Of a stretch of DNA of 64,000 bases, positions 1 through 12,777 are shown in pieces. The DNA comes from Sipunculus nudus (taxonomy: Eukaryota > Annelida > Sipuncula > Golfingiida > Sipunculidae): NCBI GenBank assembly GCA_026874595.1, contig CM049307.1, forward strand, positions 34,948,862-35,012,861, given 5' to 3'. Under the pieces are notes generated by a model. It was not told where the DNA came from. It made no database searches and saw nothing but the letters and a program-made list of their open reading frames with translations. How positions within the stretch are numbered: the first letter of the stretch is position 1; each line of letters opens with the position of its first letter. Both the position numbers and the translations under genes were made by a program.

Positions 1-563
1 ATTTTTTATTTTTGCTAATATTTTAAAAATTTTAAAAGATTTTGTTCTAATTTTGGGTATACAATTTAATTTTGATTAATAAAAGTAATATTACTGGAAA
101 AAAAGTGCTTAGCTTTAACAAGTTTTGTGTTAAGTGATAAAATTTCTTTCCTGATTATTTACAAAATGCATTATGTTTTGGCCCATAACTTTTTTAAATT
201 ATATAATACAGACCTAATTTCTGGCATGTACATAGGAATTATATAGAGGATTATTTGTAGGAAATATGAGGAAAAACAGATGAGTGGTTTTGATATTAGG
301 CAGTCCTGAAGTGTGAAAATAGGTTTTTAATAAAAAATTGAGGTTTTTCCTTAATTTCTCAAAGGAATGAAGTCGCAAAGACCTAGTTTTCGGCTTGGTA
401 GGAGATCTTGGGGACATCTAACACTATGCTGAATTTTGGATTCCTAGGTCTTACGGTTTCAAAACGTGCCACATCTACGGACGGACGGACGGATGGACAG
501 ACGGACGGACGACGGACAATGGACCACGACTATAGCTCAGATGACTTATAGTCAGCTGAGCTA
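1..563 (-). mobile_element. Family A Helentron-like element, 5' part
   Basis: This is the own-5' part of a family A repeat in minus orientation; the rest lies left of the window. It ends on the right in the hairpin AGCTCAG-TGACT / AGTCA-CTGAGCT (about 534-563), with TCAGCTGAGC at 552-561. A GGAC microsatellite lies just before it (about 478-516). The body aligns by eye with 10228-10844 and 3592-4196. A 67-codon frame (214-417, minus) is open here as in several other copies. The copy carries no transposase or helicase, so it is non-autonomous. The class assignment rests on the end structure described for 15264-17091. Confidence 0.7.
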
Positions 564-1020
564 ATAAGTGTTCAGGATGTCATATTTTATGGTGTAAACA
601 ATACTAAACATGCACCCATGGTATACCTCTAGACCTTTCACACTTATTAGTATTGCATACACACATATTGTACCTAAGTATGACTGAGAAATGAACCAGG
701 GTAAATATTTAACTGCATGCTGATAACTTTTTTTTTATATTTGCTTATACTCTTCTTTTTGCTCTCTCTGCATTCAATCCAAATCCTCAATTTGATTTCA
801 AACCTACTGGTCTGCTTACACTCTGGCCCTTATAGTCTCACTTCTCACACTCAGTAATGCTTGCTCATTTGTTGGTTTCTCACAATTCAGCTCCCATTAT
901 GATTTCTTTAAAATTTCTTGGACCCTCATTGGTTACAATCTTCAGTAAAATTTTCACAGCAATATCTTGAACAGTTACTGAGATAATGTGCAAGAAAGAG
1001 CATATGATGGAGGGAATGAA
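564..1020. other. AT-rich spacer, no gene seen
   Basis: This stretch lies between two family A copies. I see no exon-like frame, RNA gene or obvious repeat in it. Confidence 0.5.
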
Positions 1021-2022
1021 AACAAGGGACCTATGGGTCACTATGCTCAGCTGACGTTAACCTTGAAGGTAAAAATCTAAAATAATATCTAATGGAGATA
1101 TAGTGTAAGAGGAAGAGGTAATAAAGGCCATGGTTGGTTTATATGATTGGTTTGTATTGATGAGCAAGAAATTGTTGCAAAAAATATTTTGTGACCTGAC
1201 CATGTGTTTCCTAATGTTGAAACTAAAGCATGTGAGCAGTTTGTGAACAAATGATCTTTACTATTACCATGATCATTAGTTGTTTTTTTCGATTAACTGT
1301 TGACATTTCAGTAGTTTACACATTTGTTCAATTGCATCTATTTTTTTGTATAATATATATTATTAAATATATATGTATATTTTATGAAATGTATACAGTT
1401 GAAATAAAGCTAATTAACAACCTAAAACAGGGCAAACAAAGCCTGATCTCAAATTCTGCTGAGGCAGGAAAATAATGAACAAATGTTTGTATTAAATCCT
1501 GATTATTTTATCACATCAATTATTTTCTAATTTAAGTTTATATTTCTATACATTTCCAATTTAACATATATATCTGAATATAAAAGTTGATACAACATTT
1601 TCAATTGCATCATCATAAATCTCAATCTTGTCAAATAACACCACATCATGCATACAAATGTTGATTTATTTTTTACCACAAAAATATATCTTTTAAATCT
1701 GCAAAACAATAGATATCTAAAAATAATACTTGATTTAGATTTCACAATTTTTAATTGTGTCTTTATTTATCCATAATGTGCTTCATATTTTATAATAATT
1801 TAAGCATACTGACGGGTTCATTTATATTTGTTAAAATCATTCAAAAGAAAATTTATTTCTTTAAAAATGCCACATTACACAACATTGCATCTTCTGGATT
1901 ACACCTTGAATTATTTTTTCAAGGAAAGTTTTTGCATATCCGAGTGGAAACAGCATTACAATTAAGGAGATTACAGTGAAAACAATAACAATTACTGCAT
2001 AACACTTGGTGGGTTGTGTTTG

Positions 2023-2024
<2 letters not shown>

Positions 2025-2055
<31 letters not shown>
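2025..2055. repeat. 31-nt poly-G homopolymer
   Basis: An uninterrupted G run inside a family A body, just before a conserved segment containing GGGGGATCTCCCCC. Other copies have G-rich runs at the same body position (about 3311-3334, 9259-9277, 16184-16193, 20720-20730). Further runs lie at about 7265-7280, 8419-8436, 8973-8991 and 14789-14809. Each is a slippage-prone simple repeat and could form a G-quadruplex. Confidence 0.9.
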
Positions 2056-2056
<1 letters not shown>

Positions 2057-2313
2057 GTGATATGAGAATAACTGTACACCTGTCACAGCAGGGGGGATCT
2101 CCCCCAGTGACTGTAACAAATCAGAAACCCTGGCATAGCTGACTTCCAGTGACCTGGAGTGGGACCCTCATCTGTAATCAAAACAAGTGACAACAGAAAA
2201 AAAAATCAATAACTAGCTTAATTTTCAAGCTTTTATTTTCAAATTTCAGATTTAGACAAACTAAATATATATGTTTACATGCTGTGAAAATTAAATCAAT
2301 GGTGCTTACAAGA

Positions 2314-4196
2314 AACAAGGGACCTATGGGTCACTGTGCTCAGCTGACGTTAACCTTGAAGGTAAAAATCTAAAATAATATCTAATGGAGATAAAGTGTA
2401 AGAGGAAGAGGTAATAAAGGCCATGGTTGGTTTATATGATTGGTTTATATTGATGAGCAAGAAATTGTTGCAAAAAATATTTTGTGACCTAACCATGTGT
2501 TTCCTAATGTTGAAACTAAAGCATGTGAGCAGTTTGTGAACAAATGATCTTTACTATTACCATGATCATTAGTTGGTTTTTCGATTAACTGTTGACATTT
2601 CAGTAGTTTACACATTTATTCAATTGCATCTATTTTTTTGTATAATATATATTATTAAATATATATGTATTTTTTTTATGAAATGTATACAGTTAAAATA
2701 TATCTAATTAACAACATAAAACAGGGCAAACAAAGCCTGATCTCAAATTCTGCTGAGGCTGGAAAATAATGAAAAAATGTTTGTATTAAATCCTGATTTT
2801 TTTATCACATCAATTATTTTCTAATTTAAGTTTATATTTCTATACATTTCCAATTTAACATATATATCTGAATATAAAAGTTGATTCATAATTCTCAATT
2901 GCATCGTCATAAATCTCAATCTTGTCAGATAACACCACATCATGCATACAAATGTTTATTTATTTTTTACCACAAAAATATATCTTTTAAATCTGCAAAA
3001 CAATAAATATCTAAAAATAATACTTAATTAAGATTTCACAATTTTTAATTGTGTCTTTATTTATCCATAATGTGCTTCATATTTTATAATAATTTAAGCA
3101 TACTGATGGGTTCATTTATATTTGTTAAAATCATTTAAAAGAAAATTGATTTCTTTAAAAATGCTACATTACACAACATTGCATCTTCTGGATAACACCT
3201 TGAATTATTTGAAAGTTTTTGCATATCGGAGTGGAAACAGCATTACAATTAAGGAGATACAGTGAAAACAATAACATTTACTGCATAACACTTGGTGGGT
3301 TGGGGTTTGCGGGGGGAGGGGGGGGGGGGGGGGGTGATGATATGAGAATAACTGTACACCTGTCACAGCAGGGGATCTCCCCCAGTAACTGTAACAAATC
3401 AGAAACCCTGGCATAGCTGACTTCCAGTGACCTGGAGTGGGACCCTGCATCTGTAATCAAAGCAAGTGACTACAGAAAAAAAATCAATAACTAGCTTAAT
3501 TTTCAAGCTTTTATTTTCAAATTTCAGATTAGACAAACTAAATATTTACGTTTACATGCTGTGAAAATTAAATCAATGGTGCTTACAGGAAAAAAACGTG
3601 CCATGGTCAAAGTTGGGCTTAATTTAAGGTACTGATTTTTTTTTATGCTAATACCTTAAAAAATTTACAAAATTCAGATCTAATTTTGGGTAAACAATTG
3701 AATCTTAATTAAACATAGTTATATACTTGAGAAAATAGACTCTAGTTTCAAAATTTTTCATGTTAAGGGAGTTATTATTTTTCCTGATTTTTTACAAAGT
3801 CCATTATGTTTGGGCCCATAACTTAAAGATTTTATACTTTACAGACTTAATTTCTGGCATGTACATAGGAATTATATAGAGGAATATTTATGGTAAATAT
3901 GAGGAAAAACAGATGAGTGGTTTTGATATTAGGCAGTCCTGAAGTGTGAAAATAGGATTTTAATAAAAAATTGAGGTTTTTCCTTAATTTCTCAAAGGAA
4001 CGAAGTCGCAAAGACCCAGTTTTCGGCTTGGTAGGAGATCTTGGGGACATCTAACATTATGCTGAATTTTGGATTCCTAGGTCTTACGGTTTCAAAACGT
4101 GCCACATCTACGGACGGACGGACGGACGGACAGACGGACGGACGACGGACAATGGACCACGACTATAGCTCAGATGACTTATAGTCAGCTGAGCTA
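2314..4196 (-). mobile_element. Complete family A element nested in another A copy
   Basis: This copy is about 1.88 kb with both ends present. On the left, AACAAGG starts at 2314 and GCTCAGCTGA is at 2338-2347. On the right, TCAGCTGAGC at 4185-4194 is its exact inverse complement, followed by TAAAAA. The flanking host sequence (GTGCTTACAAGA on the left, AAAAACGTGCC on the right) rejoins into the uninterrupted body seen at 3580-3600, so the insertion went into an A-rich site of an older sister copy. The GGAC microsatellite is at about 4111-4148. Confidence 0.75.
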
Positions 4197-4800
4197 AAAA
4201 ACGTGCCATGGTCAAAGTTGGGCAAAATTTAAGGTACTGATTTTTTTTTTATGCTAATAACTTAAAAAATTTACAAAATTCAGATCTAATTTTTGGTAAA
4301 CAATTGAATCCTAATTAAACATAGTTATATACTTGATAAAATAGACTCTAGTTTCAAAATTGTTCATGTTAAGTGAGTTATTATTTTTCCTGATTTTTTA
4401 CAAAGTCCATTATGTTTGGGCCCATAACTTAAAGAATTTATACTTTACAGACTTAATTTCTGGCAGGTACATAGGAAGTATATATAGGAATATTTATGGT
4501 AAATATGAGGAAAAACAGATGAGTGGTTTTGATATTAGGCAGTCCTGAAGTGTGAAAATAGGATTTTAATAAAAAATTGAGGTTTTTCCTTAATTTCTCA
4601 AAGGAACAAAGTCGCAAAGACCCAGTTTTCGGCTTGGTAGGAGATCTTGGGGACATCTAACATTATGCTGAATTTTGGATTCCTAGGTCTTACGGTTTCA
4701 AAACGTGCCACATCTACAGACGGACGGACGGACGGACAGACGGACGGACGGACAGACGGACGGACGACGGACAATGGACCATGACTATAGCTCAGATGAC

Positions 4801-4836
4801 TAGGGTGCCTACCTAGGTTTGGCCCTAATAATAATT
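4801..4836 (-). mobile_element. Family D-type 5' terminus joined to a family A body
   Basis: In place of the usual A terminus, the A body is followed by AGGGTGCC, a short loop and GGCCCTAATAAT. Read on the minus strand this is TATTAGGGCC...GGCACCCT. It matches the 5' ends of family D at 5779 (TATTAGGGC...GTGCCCT) and 55404 (TATTAGGGCC...GTGCCCT). This is a chimeric element end. Confidence 0.55.
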
Positions 4837-4862
4837 TATGACACTGTAAAGAATGTGCCTAC

Positions 4863-4964
4863 CTGGTACTTTGAATCCAGTAAATGAGTTTCCAGGATTT
4901 GTTCCTTTGAGGCATCTGACGAGCTCCGCTCCCGCCTTACTTGTTCTTCAGGTGCAAATTGAAT
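4863..4964 (-). CDS. Putative internal exon of an unidentified minus-strand gene
   Basis: On the minus strand an acceptor (TTTCAAACAG) opens a 102-nt frame that closes at a good donor (CCAG|GTAGGC). Both boundaries are phase 0. The other two frames contain early stops. The 34 residues begin IQFAPEEQVRRERSSSD and end HLLDSKYQ: charged, Ser-rich and hydrophilic, with no membrane segment. The exon is not repeated elsewhere in the window, unlike its flanks. It joins in frame to the putative first exon at 27414-27352, leaving a 22.4-kb intron full of transposons. I do not recognise the protein. The gene would continue left of position 1. Confidence 0.5.
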
Positions 4965-5075
4965 CTGTTTGAAACAAAATTATATTAGATTTTAAATAAA
5001 AGTCTTAAATAGTAAAGATTTTTCATTACTGCATCACAAATAATTATTCCTTACTAGATGAATACTGACAGCTCA

Positions 5076-5779
5076 AGAAGGGCCTTGCTGAAGGCCCTTA
5101 GACTTCTAGTGTGGGCTGAGTGATGCTTCGAAAAATATAATAAAAGACCTGATTACATGCTGAGACAGATGAAACTGACCCAAAACAGTATTTAAACACT
5201 GAAGCAAGGTGGAACGACTGGCAACAAAAGTTTGGCTTAAAAGGCATTCGCACATTTTTAGATATATGAGTCCTGACACCTTGACCTTTGACCTCATGAC
5301 CCCAAAATCTATAGGGTTCTTGCTTAAGTGGTGGGCCATTTATATATTAGGTTTGAAATCCATATGTGAATCACGACTGGAGTTATCATCTGGAAATGAA
5401 TTTGTTGAAAGATGGCTCCTATTACCTTGACCTTTGAACTTGTGACCCCAAGATTGATAGAGATGTTTCCCTGTTGGCAGGAGTCATGTATGTGTAAGAT
5501 AGACAGATTGGCATAGAAAGTTTGGCTGAAAATGCATCCACAATTTTTTTTTTTATAAATCTGAGTCCTAACACCTTGACCTTTGACCTCATGGTCCCAA
5601 AATCAATAGGGTTCTTGCTTTAGTGGTGGGCCATTTATATATTAAGATTGAAATCTGTATGTGAATCAAAACTGGAGTTATCATCCGGAAATGAATTTGT
5701 GGACAGACTGACGGTCAGGCGGACGGACAGGGTGATTACTACAGGGCACCCGCTTCTATTGAAATGATGCCCTAATAAT
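5076..5779 (-). mobile_element. Family D hairpin-ended element
   Basis: The left end has the hairpin AAGGGCCTT-GCTG-AAGGCCCTT (5078-5099). The right end has AGGGCA...TGCCCTAATAAT (5743-5779), preceded by a GGAC-type tract (about 5701-5730). In between, a unit of roughly 290 bp with CCTTGACCTTTGACCTCATG is present twice (about 5240-5415 and 5530-5705). On its own strand the element starts ATTATTAGGGC and ends in a hairpin plus CCCTTCTT, so its 3' end resembles those of families A and B. It has no coding capacity. Confidence 0.6.
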
Positions 5780-6269
5780 CATAAATAGCAAATATGACTG
5801 ACAATGCATGCACACACACCATATAACCAAATACAAAGCAATAACATATTACATTTTATACACATTTAGTAATTATGTAATTATTACACATAACTCTCTT
5901 TGTCATGCGAAATCAAAAATATATAAGAGTGAAACATCCTTTACCATATTTTGTTATTTCTGGAAGTCAGAATATAATATATCACATATATAACAATCAG
6001 TCAAACAGCAACCAATTTTCTGTTCTATAACATATTATAAACCTATTTTGTATCATTGCATTATTTCTGTAGACAATGTTTAATCTGGCTGTGAGTCAAT
6101 GGACATTCATCACTGGTTAAGAGCAACCATGCACATACCTATACACCTAGTACAAAAACACTACCCTTCATCAATAATGTAAGTAACCACACTATCGTGT
6201 ATGACAAAATAGACAAGGGTACTGGTATTGAAAACACTGAGATTTGATGGTTATGAAACAATAAGCTAT
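5780..6269. other. AT-rich spacer, no gene seen
   Basis: Low-complexity AT-rich DNA. No supported coding, RNA or repeat feature was seen. Confidence 0.45.
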
Positions 6270-9200
6270 AACAAGGGACCTATGGGTCACGGCGCTCAGC
6301 TGATCATGATTGAACTATAAATGTATCACCATTGTGATACTATATTTAGTCGACAAACCTTATGAATATCATGGACCTATTAGGCTATTATACAGGAATA
6401 TAATGTAATATGCGAGTAAATCATGTATGAAATTACCTGACTGATGGATTAATATGGAGTAAATATAGTGGTTTATTTTTTATTTATTTGGGAGCTGTTG
6501 AGATAGCAATATATTTGAGCAAATATGAATGCAATGACAGTACACTAAGCAGTGGTAGAATGATGATAAGGCTATTTGTTGAAGGATCTATAGTGTATAG
6601 AAGTCCGCAAGATTTCAATTTGACATATATAATGTTATTATTAACTATGCTGAAGAGTGGATTTATGAATTGTGACTGTATGACATGATATCTCTTAGGT
6701 CTTGACAAGGTACATTATATTGATGCCCACCACATCTACATATTACACAATATTGACAAAATTTCTGGCACGTACATAGGCAACAAACAGTTATACAATA
6801 TATAAAAATATGAATAAATCTGATTCAAATTGTTCTCGTTTACTGAGGCTGACATTGGGATGGGGTTCGGAGAAGGAAACAGTGTGGGCAGCAAGGAGGG
6901 TTGGATGTAGAGAGAAAAGGAGATAGAGAGAGAGGGAGGGAGCATTCAACAGTACTTAAACACCTGGAAGGTTAAAATCTAAAATATTATGAAATGTAGA
7001 TAAAGTCTGAAAGAAAGAGGTAATCTAGGCTATGGTTGGTTGATATGATTGAAGAAATTGTTGCAAATAATATTTTAAGATCTGACCTTGCGCTTTCATT
7101 GGATACCTTTTTGACAGGCTGTTGACAGTTCAACATTTTACACATTTGTCTAATGAGATCCAATTTTTTTAATTTAAACTTTAATTAAACTGTTTTTTTC
7201 TATTTTATGATATGTATACAGTTGCTATAAAATCCCCACTCCACAGGCGGAAGGACTTGCTGGAGGGGGGGGGGGGGGGTTACGATGGGAGTTACAACGC
7301 CTCTGTCTCTCTGTATATATTTTCTTCAAATTATTAAATTTTATGCTATAGCAATAGCACTATTGTTGACAGTGCGAAGGAGCAAGGACTTAGTGGGGTG
7401 GGGGAAGGGGATGGTGGGAGTTACAATACCCTTGCATATACGTACAGGATATGAAATTTAATTAATCAGAGCTTACAGGAAAAAAAAGTTTATTCATAAT
7501 TATTAAATATTTAAAACAGGCAAGAAAGCTAGAGAAACAAAGCAAATAATTTTAATTCCCATTCTTCTGAGCCAGGAAATTATGAACAATTTTTACATAA
7601 ATTCCCTTTTTTATAACATAATTTTTTCCAGGTTTGAAAATGTAACTATACATTTAGAGTATAACATATATATGTGAATATTTCAGTTGATTCACATTTC
7701 TTAATTGCATCAACATATATATCTAATAAATTAGGTTTATAGTACCTGTCAACATAATGGGGTGGAGGGAGGAAGGGAGGCATAGGGGTGAGAGAATGAG
7801 AAAGAGAAAGAGAGAAAGAGAGCTAGAAAGAGAGAAAGGGAAAGAGAGAGAGGAGAAAGGCTCTCTGGTAATTACTGCCTGACCCAGCCTGACCCAGACA
7901 CTCACAGAAGCAGTAGGCAAGGAGTGAAGGTGTTATGTAACAGCCTGGAACACTGTTAACCAATGACTTAATGTAAACATTCAAGACATGGTGCTATAAA
8001 TATGGGTCACTGTGCTCAGCTGAAGTTGGCCTTGAAGGTAAAAATCTAAAATAATAATGGAGATCAAGTCTAAGATGAAAAGGTAATATATGCCATGGCT
8101 GGTTGACATGATTGGTTTGTATTGATGAGTGAGAAGTTGTTGCAAATAATATTTTGTGACCAAACTATGCATTCTCTAATGTCAAAATTGAAGCATGTGA
8201 GCAGTTTGTGAACATAAGATGTATATTATTACCATGATCATTGGCTGGCTTTTTGATAGTTTGTTGACAGTTCAGTAGTTTACACATTTGCTCAATTGGA
8301 TCTATTTTACAAGATATATATTATTAAATATATGTATTTTTATTTTATAAAATGTATACAGTTGAAATATAACTGATGTCTCCAGTCCCCAGATGCAAGA
8401 ACCTGGTGGTAGTGGTTGGGGGGGGGGGGGGGGGGGAGGAGGTTTGGAATGATGGGAGTTACAACATCTCTGTATTAACATAGTGTATATACATATAGGA
8501 TTTCCACTTAATTCAACAATACTTACAGGATTAAATAGTCCATTCACAATTACATAATATTTAAAAAAGGACAGACAGACTGTTAGACAAACAAAGCTGA
8601 TAATATATTTTAATATTTTAAAGTTTTTCATCTGCAATATTACACACCTGAATACATAAGTTGCTTTCAAATTTCAGACTTTAATGGCTTAAATCCATAC
8701 ACATACAGCATAAGAAAGTTATTTCAACAGTGCTTAAAGGAAAAATTTCATAATTAGTATATATATTTAATGATAATTGAGAGATGATGGACAGACAAGA
8801 GCTGATCACTTTATGTTCCATTCTCCTGGGGCAAGAATATGTTTCAATATTAGATCTTAATTTTTTCTAATCCAATTATCTTTCAAATTGAAAAAAAATT
8901 GTACACATTTGCAATAATAACTAATGTCCCAGTGCACAGGTGACGGTGAGGTGCTAAGGATCAATGACAGCCGGGGGGGGGGGGGGGGGGGAAGAGATGG
9001 GATAAACAACAATTTTGCATAAACATTCAGGGCAAACAAAGCCTGATCTCCAATTCTGCTGAGGCTCGAAAATAATGAACACATGTTTGTATTAGATCCT
9101 CATTTTTTTATTTTAAGTTTAATTTGTATACATTTCCAATATAACATATATTTCTGAATATAAACGTTGATTCATAATTCTAAATTGCATCATCATAAAT

Positions 9201-10844
9201 CTCAATCTTGTCATGTAACACCACATCATGCATACAAATGTATATTTATATATTCATGGGGGGGGGGGGGGAGGGGGTGTGATATGAGAACAATTGTACA
9301 CCTGTCACAGCAGGGGATCTCCCCCAGTGACTGAAACAAATCAGGAACCCTGGCATAGCTGACTTCCAGTGACCTGGAGTGGCCTACCTGCATCTGGAAC
9401 AAAGCAAGTGACTACAATAGACCCTCAAGATAAAATTCAATAACTAGCCTAAGTTTCAACCTTTTAGTTTCAAATTTCAGATTTAAACACATTAAATACT
9501 TATGTTTACATTCTGAGAAAATTAAATCAACAGTACTCACAGGGAAAAAATGTGCCATGGTCAAAGTTGGGTAAAATTTCAGGTACTGATTTTATGTTTA
9601 TGCTAATAACTTATAAAATTTACAAAATACAGATCTAATTTTAGGTATACAATTGAATCTTAATTAAACAAAGTTATATACTTAAAAAAAATTCTCTAGC
9701 TTCAATAATTTTCATGAAACCTGAGTAAATATTTTTCCTGATTTTTTACAAAGTCAATTTTGTTTGGGCACATAACTTAAAACAATTACGCAATACTGAC
9801 ATCATTTCTGGCATGTGCATAGCGAATGTATAGAAAAATATGTATATTATATATGATCAAAGTCAGATCAGTGGTTTTGATACTAGGCAGTCCTGAAGTG
9901 TAACAAAGGGTTTTTAATGAAAAAATGAAGTTTTTCATTAATATCTCGAAGGAATTAAGTTCTGGTGACCAAATTCTTGGCATGGTAGGGGATTTTGGAG
10001 ACATCTTACTGTATGCCTAATTTAAGGAACTTAGAGCTGAAGCTGGGGAGCTGAGCTCTAGCAAACTGCATAAAAGTAGGTTGATGTAAACAATATGTGA
10101 CATGGTGCTTGAAAACTTGAATAAAATCTACAGTTTTTGATCAACTGGTTTCAAATTTTAAATGTTAACAGTTGAAATGCTAACAAAAACATGCTTTGAA
10201 AATTAAATCCACAGCAGTTACAGGAAAAAAACGTGCCATGGTCAAAGTTGGGCAAAGTTTAAGGTACCAATTTTTTATTTTTGCTAATATTTAAAAAAAT
10301 TTAAAAGATTTTGATCAAATTTTGGGTATACAATTTAATTTTGATTAATAAAAGTTATATTACTGGAAAAAAAGTGCTTAGCTTTAACAAGTTTTGTGTT
10401 AAGTGATCAAATTTTTTTCCTGATTATTTACAAAATGCATTATGTTTGGGCCCATAACTTTTTTAAATTTAATAATACAGACCCAATTTCTGGCATGTAC
10501 ATAGGAACCATATAGAGGATTATTTATGGTAAATATGAGGAAAAACAGATGAGTGGTTTTGATATTAGGCAGTCCTGAAGTGTGAAAATAGGATTTTAAT
10601 AAAAAATTGAGGTTTTTCCTTAATTTCTCAAAGGAACGAAGTCGCAAAGACCCAGTTTTCGGCTTGGTAGGAGATCTTGGGGACATCTAACATTATGCTG
10701 AATTTTGGATTCCTAGGTCTTACGGTTTCAAAACGTGCCACATCTACGGACGGACGGACGGACGGACGGACGGACGGACAGACGGACGGACGACGGACAA
10801 TGGACCACGACTATAGCTCAGATGACTTATAGTCAGCTGAGCTA
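6270..10844 (-). mobile_element. Composite family A region
   Basis: The left terminus (own 3' end) has AACAAGG at 6270 and GCTCAGCTGA at 6294-6303. The right terminus has TCAGCTGAGC at 10833-10842. The interior contains a degenerate second left end (about 7997-8024), several poly-G tracts and two A-body segments: a diverged one (about 9547-10017) and a near-consensus one (10228-10844). They are joined by a segment with GGGGAGCTGAGCTC that also occurs, inverted, near 39910-39930. It may be one long element or nested copies; by eye I cannot decide. No transposition enzyme is encoded. Confidence 0.5.
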
Positions 10845-12671
10845 AAAATGATTTTATCGTTGTTTACATCATCCTTTTCCTGATAGTGTTGTATTTGATG
10901 AAAAGTAAGCTCACAATCAACAGGTGATTTTTCTCAGATAAAATCATGCAAAGAAAGTCTACCAATGCCTGCAACTGCTTTCTATTATGCATCAATTGTT
11001 GACCAGCCACTGCTGCTGAAGACTTTGTTGGCTGCAGTATTAATGAAAGCCCCAATAAAACACCAGAGTTAGATCATAAATGATAGCTACAAGTCTGATT
11101 TCCAGTCATTTATTTGAAACAGACTTGTTGAAACTGTCCTTTGGTTTCCTAATATAAATGAACTGATTTGTTAATGAAGCAAAAATATGTACAGTTGAAC
11201 CCTACCTTGTGACCACCCCACAATTACGACCACCCCCACAACTACGTCCACTTTTGTTGGTCCTAAATATATGATTCAGATAACCCAGAATTTCACAAAT
11301 ATGACCACCCCAAATTACAACCAGTTTGGTCAATCCCAAAGGTGGTCATTAAGTGTGTCTGGGATGGGGGGGGGGGGACTTCTGTCCTAAACACCTGATT
11401 CAGAGCATTATACCCTAGCATTTAATGTTGATCTTAAGGCAAAAATGGGGAATTGATTTTAGAAATTTTCAAGCCTGGATATACAAAGCAAACTTCACTC
11501 ACTCCTTATATATAAGCTTTCTATTGAGGTTACCATATATTACAAATATAAACTGCCTTTGTACAATGACTAGTAAGTCATGAATACAGTGATAATACAA
11601 AGTCATGAATAAGAATAATCTCTGCACTGCCTACTTTCATCAATTGAGGTTTCAAATGGGGACATATAATTCCATACAACCACTTAACCACAAGAAATAA
11701 TTGCTTGTTATGAAAGTGATTAAGTAGAATGATTTGATATATGATGTGATATATAGGGGAGATATATTGGCTGCAGTCATCAGGGCATCAAAGGATCAGG
11801 GTCTGAGGCCAAAATGATTGTGCTCAGCATATCAGAGTATTAAAATACAATATTATAGTGAATGTATGTGATTAGTCTTCTCTCACCATATACAACATTC
11901 TGTCACTGATAAAACTACCCTATGGTAAAAGTATCACAATCACTAAATGTACTTGATCAGTTTATTTCAGGCTTAAAAATAAAATAAACATAAACAAATT
12001 TAAATGTCACAGGTACATGGCTTTAGTACTTACACCAGTTACAGTTCCATCTCTATATTAAAGTTTGTTTTGTTTTTTGTTTTTTCTTTTCTTCTTTCAT
12101 GATTTCTAATACTGTATGAATATAGTATTTATTGGTAGGCCCCTATAAGTATTAGCCATGCAAAATCCTTACTTAAGATAATGGGTATTTTTCCTTTCTT
12201 CTTTCATGATTTCTAATACTGTATGAACATAGTATTTATTGGAAAGTCCCTATGTGGTATTAACCATATAAAATCCTTACTTATTATTACAGATTTCACG
12301 TATTACTTCTAAAACTGACATGTTATTTATGATTCATGCTGAGGCCGGTAATGTATAACTTATGGGAAATGAATTAATTTTATCTCAGTCTGTATAACAA
12401 TGATGGACCTCTGGTTTATTTTAATAATCAGGCTTTAAAATATTGTTTCAAACCAATGAACAAAATGGTTGTACTAAGGAGCACTGTGGAGTTGCTTTGT
12501 TTACTTGCATCTCAGTCTGTAAAAAAGAGCAATTCTTAAATCTGACCTAAATTCAAGAAATATGAGTCCATGATGACAGCTGATGGCATAAGCTTACAGT
12601 CAGGCACAAGTAATTTCACTGAATGTGACTGAACTGCTGTAAAAGATAATGAAAGAATATGACTGGAAATG
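10845..12671. other. Mostly single-copy intron/intergenic DNA
   Basis: This stretch lies between family A copies and should fall in the long intron of the putative minus-strand gene. A diverged local duplication of about 110 bp is visible (about 12087-12165 against 12195-12275, sharing CTTCTTTCATGATTTCTAAT). A segment with repeated GACCACC motifs lies at about 11206-11350. No convincing exon was found. Confidence 0.4.
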
Positions 12672-12711
12672 ACAAGCGGCCAATGGGTCACTTCGCTCAG
12701 CTGAATTTTGG

Positions 12712-12777
<66 letters not shown>

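Larger units (their letters stand above)
1021..4800 (-). mobile_element. Family A element split by a second family A copy
   Basis: The own-3' end is on the left: AACAAGG at 1021, the palindrome-like GGGACCTATGGGTC, then GCTCAGCTGA at 1045-1054. The body runs to about 2313, is interrupted by another family A copy (2314-4196), and resumes with ACGTGCCATGG at about 4200. It continues to the GGAC microsatellite (about 4719-4770). The expected own-5' hairpin is cut at 4800, where a different terminus is attached (see 4801-4836). The body holds a 31-nt poly-G run at 2025-2055. Confidence 0.65.

Noticed and set aside
479-516. Regular GGAC repeats resembling a short array.
   Set aside because: Simple microsatellites inside every family A element; no spacers and a eukaryotic setting, so not CRISPR-like.
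1861-3460. Short minus-strand frames rich in proline runs.
   Set aside because: The prolines are translations of poly-C, the complement of the poly-G repeats; there is no conserved protein around them.
12034-12052. Possible 19-nt microexon on the minus strand with a good GTAAGT donor.
   Set aside because: Too short to support. The two-exon join (27352 to 4964) is already in phase without it.
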